The notes beneath the pieces were generated by a model. The model was not told where the DNA came from, did not search any database, and saw only the letters and a program-made list of their open reading frames with translations. Made by a program: the position numbers and the translations under genes. Positions 56,787 through 64,000 of a DNA stretch of 64,000 nucleotides are shown here, piece after piece. How positions within the stretch are numbered: the first letter of the stretch is position 1; each line of letters opens with the position of its first letter. The stretch is taken from the NCBI RefSeq assembly GCF_000143415.4, contig NW_003314294.1, positions 362,616 through 426,615 of the forward strand. The letters are read 5' to 3'. Origin of the DNA: Selaginella moellendorffii (taxonomy: Eukaryota > Streptophyta > Lycopodiopsida > Selaginellales > Selaginellaceae).

Positions 56787-58990
56787 CTTATTTTTAACAT
56801 TTTTACCGGTTTTGAGCGCTTCAGTCGAAACCTTCCAGGAAAAAAGTGAGATGGTGAATATGAACTTGACAGATACCTTGGCTGTCCAGCATTTGCCATC
56901 ATTGTTGTGGAAAGCGTTCACCACTCCAGTGTAACCCAAGTTTTTTATCGTGTTGTAGGCTCCGTCGTGGATCTCCACTTCAATAGTGTCGCCACTGCTG
57001 TTAATCAGGAATATGATGCTCCTTTGGCCGTAACGAATCATGGTACCAACATCTTGTGCTGCAACCTGGAGAGACATACCAGGTTAAAAAAGAAAAGAAA
57101 CTCTTTTTCTTGTAGACTTCGGCGTACCTGAAAGCTTCCATCTCCAATGCAAGTGATAACACGCTTATCTTTTGTCCGTGCCAAGCAGGGCACCGACAGA
57201 ACAGCCAATAGCTCCGTATTGCATCTGGAATTCATATCTGGAATATATCCGAGTGATAGAAAACAAATGAAGAAAATATTACAGTTCTCACCCGCAACCA
57301 TCCGGAAGTTTCAGCTTTTGACAATTAAACCAAGAATCACCCGTTTCAGAGATCACTGCCGTACCCTTTGATAGCATTCCCTGTAGAGACAAGAGAGAAG
57401 GAAAGAATTTTAAGAAACCATTGAAAGAAAGGGTATGTGCTTGAAGAGTACATTAACTCGGAGCTTTGCGCCAGAGTTTTCCTCGCCGCCAACTTTCGCC
57501 AGAGGCACGTAAAGTCTCACGAAGTTCTCGTAGGAGGTCGCGTGCTTCTTCACCTTAGCCGCGAGGCCGTAGAGAAAGTCATTCATGAGCACGCATCCAA
57601 ACGAGAGGCCTCCACCGATGGTCACTCTCTTGGGCTCGACCATTATAGCTTTCTCCTTCTTGATCAGGAGTGAGTATCCCACGGAGCTGTAACCGTTGAA
57701 GATCGGCCCGGCAAAGAGATAAGCGTCGGCCGACTCGGACAGCTTCGCAGCAGCATGGAGAGCTCACAGCTCACCAGTATGTCCCGAGGAAACGTTTTTG
57801 GTCGACCAGTGCATTTTTTTATTGGTTTTTTATGGTTTGTAGCTGCTTGTTATTCGTCTTTATATTATTATTGGTCAATTTTCAAGTCAAAGCAAAGGGA
57901 GACGATCGTCAACTTGAAGCTTTTGCGATGCTTTCTCTTAAAAAGAACAAGCGGGTTTTTTTATAGAGTCTCAATTGATCAGAAGAACCCTAATGCACTA
58001 GCATTTGAATCATTCATTCATTTACATGGTATTGTGGTGCCTCCCAAGAAACATGGGACCAAATAAGTTGCCAGGATAGTTTGGCAGCTGCCACTGGGTT
58101 CTAGGTCTCTTGCGCTTCCAGCCTGTTGCCCCTTAGTGAAGCTGCAAGTGAGGGCTTGGCGTTTGAGTTCCATTTCCCGTATCGTCCATCTTAGACCGCT
58201 GAGGAGCCTGCAGAGGTGTTTATATTCGGACACATCGTCCACCTTTTCAAGACAGGTGAAGCAAAATGATTTTAGCTCTCACAAGTATTCATACCATTGC
58301 CAGACCTAAATTGATTGTGTCTATGGTTTATCCCAAAACAAAAAAAAAAAACCAAAATGGTAACAGCAGCGGCCCCCATTCGAGCAGCTCCTTGCTCGCG
58401 ATGCTCATTGCTGTGGAAAGCGTTCACCACTCCAGTGTAATCTTTTTTCAGCCACCGTTGTTAATCAGGAATATGATGCTCCTTTGGCCGTAAACCTAGA
58501 CAGACCAGGAAAGAAGTTCCACAAAAGAGCCAAGTTCCTATAAAAGCTTTGTCTTGGTTCCCATAAATGCTTGTGTTATGTCAGCACAAGGGTTTCCAAA
58601 CAAGACACAAATCTTCCACGCAAAAACCATCAAAATCATTGATGAGAGATTCCATGCTCCACAAAATAAACAAGTTTTCAATCGCAAGAGCAATGGATGT
58701 TCCACACAGAAAGAAGAAAAAGAGAGAAAAAATTTCGTTACCTGTGATGAAAGAATTCGAATTGGGGCCTCCAACGATGCAAATCACCGGTAAATTCTCG
58801 CTGTAGGAGCCCGCGATGGTTGATGACGCTAAGCCCCCCAACAGTGAAGGTCACGGCGCAAGCTCCCACGCCTTTGGCCCGCGCGTAGCCATCGGTGGCA
58901 TACCCAGTATTGAGCTCGTCGCAATAGCCCACGAAATTCAGCAGATTAAAATCCCCCAGCACACCGAAGAGATCGGTTACGCCGCTCTCT
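56784..58990 (-). pseudogene. Pyruvate decarboxylase pseudogene, minus-strand copy
   Basis: Exon-like pieces in order on the minus strand: GVTDLFGVLGDFNLLNFVGY and DELNTGYATDGYARAKGVGA then VTFTVGGLS (58985-58835); AGSYSENLPVICIVGGPNSN, one base out of frame (58815-58755); ADAYLFAGPIFNGYSSVGYS and VEPKRVTIGGGLSFGCVLMN (57740-57450); [20 protein letters not shown] (57380-57293); then after a frameshift [11 protein letters not shown]; and [37 protein letters not shown] (57067-56874). TPP motif NN is changed to NS and about 12 residues are missing after GDFNL. Sequence duplicated from the 3' exon sits in the middle (58.39-58.5 kb). It is a pseudogene. Confidence 0.85.
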
Positions 58991-58999
58991 GGCAAATCT

Positions 59000-59291
59000 T
59001 GGCAAATCTCTAAGAACTTGACAAGTATTATAATATTAATACTTAAAAATATTATTAAAACATGTAAACAATAGCGAACTGTATTTTGTGTACAAATGTC
59101 ATGAACAAATGGTACTCATCCTTAATGATTTTTATTATTTAAAACTAATAATTAAAACATTGAGAAAAAACACATGGCTTTATAAAATAGATATATAGTT
59201 TAATTGCTTATTTCTTATTTGTAATAACGAGCTTTAAAATTTTATTATTAGTCATTTTTTATTTTTCTTTTCTTGAAAGCTATTATGCACA
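59000..59291. other. AT-rich DNA before the assembly gap
   Basis: AT-rich without coding potential. It may contain an edge of the decayed elements. Confidence 0.4.
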
Positions 59292-59391
59292 NNNNNNNNN
59301 NNNNNNNNNNNNNNNNNNNNNNNNNNNNNNNNNNNNNNNNNNNNNNNNNNNNNNNNNNNNNNNNNNNNNNNNNNNNNNNNNNNNNNNNNNN
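59292..59391. other. Assembly gap (100 N)
   Basis: One hundred N, a typical placeholder for a gap of unknown length. Sequence continuity across it is not assured. Confidence 0.99.
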
Positions 59392-60141
59392 ATTGACATA
59401 CCAATCAATCCTGGGCCAGATGGATATTTATTTCAAGAATCAATAAGTGTTGCTTATCAACAAGTTATTATTCGAATTTATATATTTCGTGATGCTTTAT
59501 GGGGTTTTAATTGTAGATCACTTCCTGAAGGCTTGCATTTACTGCACGATATTTACAAGAAACATTTACTTAAATATTACGACTTGTAGAATATTATGCA
59601 CGTCTTTATGGTTTACAAGAAATTATTATTATTATTATTTTGCTAGTGGACCAATAATAAGAGATCCTGATGATCCAATACCTTCTTTAGAATATCCAAA
59701 AGGTTTACCTGATGATAATAATCCACCTAGAGATATTTTAAATGGTGATTTTGATACTTCACAATGTTGGGCATATAGAACACAATTAATAAGTGGATAT
59801 AAATATAGAATTGGTACATATATAATTAATGGCAATGCTTTAGTATCATCAAATAATCATTATAGAGCAACCCTTATCAATTGTAATTTAATAATTGAAA
59901 GTATTCTTCATGAACAAAGTATATGGTCCACAAATTCAGAAAAATTTGATGCTTCTTGTTATTTACATCTTCAATATAGTGGTCATTTACTTATAAATGA
60001 AGATGATAATATTATATGGGAAAATGATAATTATTGTTTAGAATGCATACTTTTTGCTTTATTAACACTTGAAGATAATGAAAAATTAGTTGTATCAAGT
60101 CATATTGGTAACTCAAAAAATATAATTTGGAAAAATAGTTA
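59392..60141 (+). pseudogene. GNA-type (mannose-binding) lectin relic, very AT-rich
   Basis: A frame closed by a stop at 60139-60141 has LISGYKYRIGTYIINGNALV, then INCNLIIESILHEQSIWSTN, FDASCYLHLQYSGHLLINED and NIIWENDN. That is the three-part beta-prism pattern of GNA/B_lectin domains, where each QxDxNxVxY site is degraded (only N of xNxxIxE remains). Two Cys flank the middle block as in GNA. The start is unclear and the codon usage is AT-rich, unlike the GC-rich neighbours. It could be expressed or a relic; I favour relic. Confidence 0.55.
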
Positions 60142-60197
60142 GAAAATTCATTATAATATATAAATTTATAGTAATTTGTAAGATTAAAAACTTAATT

Positions 60198-60475
60198 TGA
60201 TGCATATTGCACACAACAATATGTGGCTTGTTATTCCTGTTTAGTAATGCAATTGACCAATATGAAGTTTATAATTATAAATATATTTGTAATTTATAAC
60301 TACAAGATTAATCTTATTGCATAAGATGGTAGAATAAACTAGTATATACTAAAAAGTGTTTAGGAAAGTTTATAATTTATAAATGCAAAATTAATCTAAA
60401 TGAATAGTAACTTTAGATGGTAGAATATCCTAGAATATCCAAGAATATTCTAGGCATATTCATTACCAACCAAAA
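60198..60475. repeat. AT-rich dispersed repeat, fourth copy
   Basis: Shares AAGTGTTTAGGAAAGTTTAT, TGGTAGAATATCCTAGAATA and CATATTCATTACCA with 17.7, 39.9 and 40.2 kb. Confidence 0.6.
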
Positions 60476-60589
60476 TATAAGTGAAGTTTAAATGAGGAAA
60501 AGAAAGAAAATAACTTAATAAAAGTTATAATATACATCAATTTAAACCTGGCAAGCTTTGGCTTTAAATAAGAAAATTTATATTTTGAG

Positions 60590-62100
60590 ATCTAGGTGTA
60601 ATATGACAATGCTATATACTATTATTAATATAGTGGGATTTTGGTAACCATCAAACTCTTTTTAATTTAGACCACTTACTTTTATATATATTGTCTAGAT
60701 ATGTTGGTTCTTTTGTTTCTTAGAGAGTTCTTATTATGTGTTTTCCACATTGATAGTGATAAGGGGCACCTTTGATTGTATATGATGAGTGGTTTGATTT
60801 GTGCTTTTGGTTTCAGATCTATCTTTTATATTCTAGATCTCTTTTTCTTTTATAACTTTTCAATTTTTTCTCTTTTTTTTCCTTCATTTAATTTATCTTT
60901 ATGGCAAAGTAGTAGCCTTTTCCTCTTCCTCTGACTCTAGAGTAGCAATTAGTGTAATTATTGAATGATGTATGGTCATAGTTGACCAATTAAACTCATT
61001 TGATAGTGGCATTTATAATGTATGGTGCATTCTTATTGCCAACTGTTGCATCTAACTGGAGTTTTTATTTGGGAATCTTAGGGATGATGTGTATTATTAG
61101 TTCAATCATTTTATGATGATTACCACTTATTATTCTTGGGATGATGCTCAACATTTACTCAAGTTTCCCATGTTTTTAAAGGATAATATTATAGTGGTGT
61201 AATGGTTTAAGGATAGCCACTTATATGGACTAAAGCCTTATCTTAGATGTATTTAAGTACACATTTGGATTTGTTGATGATTGTGATGATGCAATTCAAC
61301 AATTGCATCATCTCCTTCAAAAGTTGTTTAAGTTAGTGATGTAATTTGGTATTTACTTTTGAAGTCAATTACTTCATATGGAGCTAAATATGCTAGAGCA
61401 AATCAAGTTGAAAATGTTATGGCTAATGCTTCATTAAAATCTTGTGAGCCTTATGCATGTATTTACTCTTACCATCCTATAAGCAAACTAAAAAAATAAT
61501 TCAAAAGATAATCTATAGGGGTTCAAATATAGAGAAAAAAGAGCTTATGAATAAAAGTGCATCCTTTTTTTCTAATTAGTTAATCTACTTGGAATATTTA
61601 AAGTCAAATATCCTTTGATTTAAATAGTATTAGGCTAAATAACCTCCCAAAAAGTCCAAATCTAAGAGCTTACACACCTTTAATAACACTCTTTGATTAA
61701 CATAATGTTATGAGATATTTATTGCACAAATTTCAACTCCACTTTGTATAAAAGATGATCTTGTTCTAGTGGAAGTTGATGTTATTGTTGCCCATGTTCA
61801 AGGGCAAAGGCAAAAATGTGGTCAATGATTATTTACAATTGATGGTGCATTTGGTTTTTATTTCATGCTTTCTCCATGCTTATTATAACTTTCTTATTCT
61901 AGGCAAGTATATAGCATATCATTGTGTAACTAAGAAGTTACATAGGTTTATAACTTTTCTATTCTAGGCAAGTATATAGCATATCATCTTGTAACTAAGA
62001 AACTATATAGGTTTTTCTATTGGTCGGAGATATAATATGATAAGAACTCGTGATAATGTAGTGTATTTCTAGACGAGATATTAAAACATGGCTATAAATG
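60590..62100 (+). mobile_element. Plus-strand Ty3/gypsy remnants
   Basis: An LTR-like start at 60600-60680 (ATTATTAATATAGTGGGATTT, reverse of 15.6 kb) is followed by gag-type sequence to about 61480 and integrase-flanking sequence at 61740-62100. A tandem duplication of about 67 bp sits at 61884-62010. A palindrome GATGATGCAATTcaacAATT is at 61284-61311. No intact frame is present. Confidence 0.5.
61490..61674 (+). repeat. Cassandra-like LTR, plus orientation, decayed
   Basis: Ends with GAGCTTACA at 61674, and AACCTCCCAAAAAGTCC is the decayed 5S-derived end. Its 5' boundary is uncertain. Confidence 0.5.
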
Positions 62101-62111
62101 TAGAACCATTA

Positions 62112-62742
62112 TGTAAGCTCCTGAATTTGGACTTTCTGGGAGGTCACTTAACTTAGTATTATTTAAACCCAAGGACACCTAACCCCAAATATTTCAAGAC
62201 CCTTAATCAATTGAAAAAGAGGGCGCACACTCTTGTTCATAAGCCCTTTCCCTCTATATTTGAACCTTTATAAATCGAAACTATAGCTCTTCTGAAAGCC
62301 CCGCTCTCTTGACACCCTACCCCTTGGGTCGAGCCCAACTTGAGCAAACTAAACCTATCAAATGTTAATTAATATGTGGTGTAATTCTCCTAAGCCAATT
62401 AACAGAGTTGGACTTGAGACCTCTGCAATTCTCAATCAATATATGGTGTGATTCTCCTAAGCTAATTAATAGAGTTGGACTTGAGACCTCTACAATTCTC
62501 TTAGGCCAACTAACAGAGTTGGACTTGAGACATCTTTAATACCAAATGTAATCTCCTGAATTTGGACTTCTTGGGAAGTCACCCACCCTAGTATTATTCA
62601 AACCCAAGGACGCTTAACCCAAATATCCCAAGACCCTTAATCAATTGGAAAATGAGGTGCACACTCTTATTCATAGGCCCTTTCTTTTTATATTTGAACT
62701 TTTATGGATTGTTTTTCGAGTAATTCCTTTTGGTTACTTACA
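62112..62742 (-). mobile_element. Cassandra-like TRIM element with 5S-derived LTRs
   Basis: Two related LTRs, 62112-62275 (truncated at one end) and 62547-62742, flank about 270 bp of non-coding DNA. The right LTR ends in TTACA and begins TGTAATC; 62564-62617 is the 5S rRNA-derived segment (sense on the minus strand). Directly inside the right LTR, 62533-62545 reads TCTTTAATACCA, the reverse complement of a TGGTATTAAAGA primer-binding site for initiator Met tRNA (TGGTATCAGAGC). The internal region has three copies of a block with AACAGAGTTGGACTTGAGAC. Confidence 0.75.
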
Positions 62743-62744
62743 CA

Positions 62745-63055
62745 TTATCTAAGAAAATTTGCTCTAGACAGGAATATTAGAACACAACTCAATTAAGGAG
62801 GTATCCAATAGTAATCATAAATGCACTAGCAAGAGCACCAACTTCTACTGGGCAAGTTAAGTAGTTAAAATCAATAATAACATATTCATTGCTAACAATT
62901 AACCATGAAAAATGCTCGATCAAATCAAATGGCACTAACTCAAATAGATGAGAAATTGTAATTAACTCTAACAATCTTTTTGTAGCACAAAGAGGAGTAT
63001 TATGAACTTGGTATCAAACACAATTATATATATACCAAATAATATCAAGCACAGA
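62745..63055 (-). mobile_element. Ty3/gypsy integrase-side fragment
   Basis: Matches the 11.57-11.87-kb segment of the larger element (AATCAAATGGCACTAACTCA and AGAGGAGTATTATGAACTTG). It stops where the USP-like duplication begins. Confidence 0.5.
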
Positions 63056-63089
63056 CAACTACAGCTCACCACCGGGAAGAGACCTTGTG

Positions 63090-64000
63090 CACGGCGTTCT
63101 AGCTTCTCAAAACTAATAACTAAACTTCTTACAATCTTTATCTCAAAACCAGAATAACAAGCACATCCCCATCCAAAAATTATATTATTATACGAGACAA
63201 TCGTCAACTTGAAGCTTTGGGGGGCTTGCGATTGGGCTTCACAGAGATCACGTCATAGTCTCCTACACATGGCTCGTCCGGCTCAAGAAACTCAAAACAA
63301 CACATCCTGGAGGTTAAATCCAGCACTTCGATGACCATCCAACGAAGAACCACAGACGTACCTGCTTGATCTGGCAGACACCAGGTAATCCACTCCCACA
63401 GCCTTCGCTTCACTGTTGAGCAAACTCTCAACACTGCTTTCATCACGATGCTGTGCCGTGTAGTGAATGGTGAGCTAAACAAACGCAAACATAATAAAGC
63501 ACCAGTTTAAAGGATCATTTAGATTATACCTGAAGCTCTTTCTTTGAACTTTGGCAGAGCGCTTTAGCTCTTTCCAAAGTATTCATCACCCATGGTTCCT
63601 CTAGAAGCCTAATACATACGAGGTAGATCGTGTCCTTGGCGTGCAACCGGTTATCCGCAAGAACCCATTTCAAGGCTTTGAGTTCTGTCTTCACGGCCAC
63701 AAACCACACCTTCCCTTCCTTTTTCCCAGCAACATCGTCCAGGCACACGCAGATGCTTTCTCCCATTGCTAGTAGATGTATCCTTGTGGTTTTCAATATA
63801 TATCATCTAAGTGGCTAAAATTTCGTTTGCTATTTTTGTATTAGGGCTGCCTGGAAAATGTGCGCTGCAATGGATGCGTTTTTCAATAAAGTCTTAGTGC
63901 ATATTTATACTGCTACAAATTAATTGTTTAATTAGTTAGAATCTTTTTATTATAGCAGAATCAATTTCTTTTTTAGTGGGCAGGACCTAAATTAATTATC
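63090..64000. repeat. Direct segmental duplication of 55.69-56.65 kb
   Basis: From AACAAGCACATCC upstream of the stop to the tail AGAATCTTTTTATTATAGCAG, the DNA matches 55.73-56.62 kb in the same orientation, with a few substitutions and short deletions. The duplicate runs off the window end. Confidence 0.8.
63204..63766 (-). CDS. Small universal-stress-protein-like protein, copy 2
   Basis: Exons 63766-63530, 63474-63362 and 63306-63204 give an intact 150-residue protein. It is nearly identical to copy 1 at 55834-56402 and shares its exon lengths (237, 113 and 103 bp). Changes include R/C at residue 6 and E/D in the first ten, V/F in KVWFVAV, G/R in CIRLLEE, A/Q in YTAQHRD and A/V in VGVDYL. 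Intron 2 is 55 bp. The surrounding DNA is also duplicated, so the duplication is recent (inference). Family call as for copy 1. Confidence 0.6.

Noticed and set aside
59447-59590. Start of the frame upstream of the lectin domain
   Set aside because: No recognisable domain before about 59640, and the frame starts on a TTG. It lies next to the gap, so I did not extend the gene to it.

Overview
The window looks like nuclear DNA of a lycophyte, most probably Selaginella (inference). The genes are compact, GC-rich and intron-containing, with introns mostly of 50-110 bp. There are several large intronless PPR genes, a group A bZIP factor, a caleosin, a germin-like protein and a CLE-type peptide. 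These sit between AT-rich blocks of decayed retrotransposons. One 100-base assembly gap lies at 59292-59391.

Layout. 1-4.2 kb holds Ty3/gypsy, LINE and Copia debris, including a Copia reverse transcriptase split by an inversion. 6.6-10.6 kb carries a DUF3527 protein and a six-exon caleosin with G-box (ABRE-like) motifs upstream. 10.7-18.5 kb is a transposon block: a nearly full-length but dead Ty3/gypsy element with both LTRs, a small TRIM element with three 162-bp LTRs, and Cassandra-type LTRs carrying a 5S rRNA-derived segment. 19.6-34.7 kb is gene-dense: an ABF/AREB bZIP, a germin-like protein, a 5'-deficient PPR gene, a dual-specificity phosphatase, a myosin-binding (GTD-binding) protein, a Slo/BK-like K+ channel with RCK region, a membrane-anchored START-like protein and a COR27/28-like protein. 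35-40.3 kb is AT-rich repeats with a decayed CLE-like paralogue and a DUF26-like relic. 40.5-53.1 kb is gene-dense again: UreG, a CLE-like peptide, SDHAF1, two PPR genes that overlap head to head, and an ABCC10/13-type ABC transporter.

53.3-59 kb is a mosaic of pyruvate decarboxylase pseudogenes, a tRNA-like remnant and small universal-stress-protein-like (USP-like) genes. It is arranged as a tail-to-tail inverted duplication. 59.4-64 kb has an AT-rich GNA-type lectin relic, more gypsy and Cassandra copies (one with LTR-PBS-internal-LTR structure), and a second intact USP-like gene within a direct duplication of about 0.9 kb.

Functional links are modest. The ABF-type factor and the caleosin both have CACGTG boxes upstream and would fit one ABA/drought response (inference). 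The remaining genes do not form an obvious pathway. The most noteworthy items are the Slo/BK-like K+ channel (with a 7-nt frame disruption in S4), the 5S-bearing Cassandra-like elements, the CLE-like gene with an extra Asp and a decayed sister copy, and the PPR pair with overlapping divergent starts.
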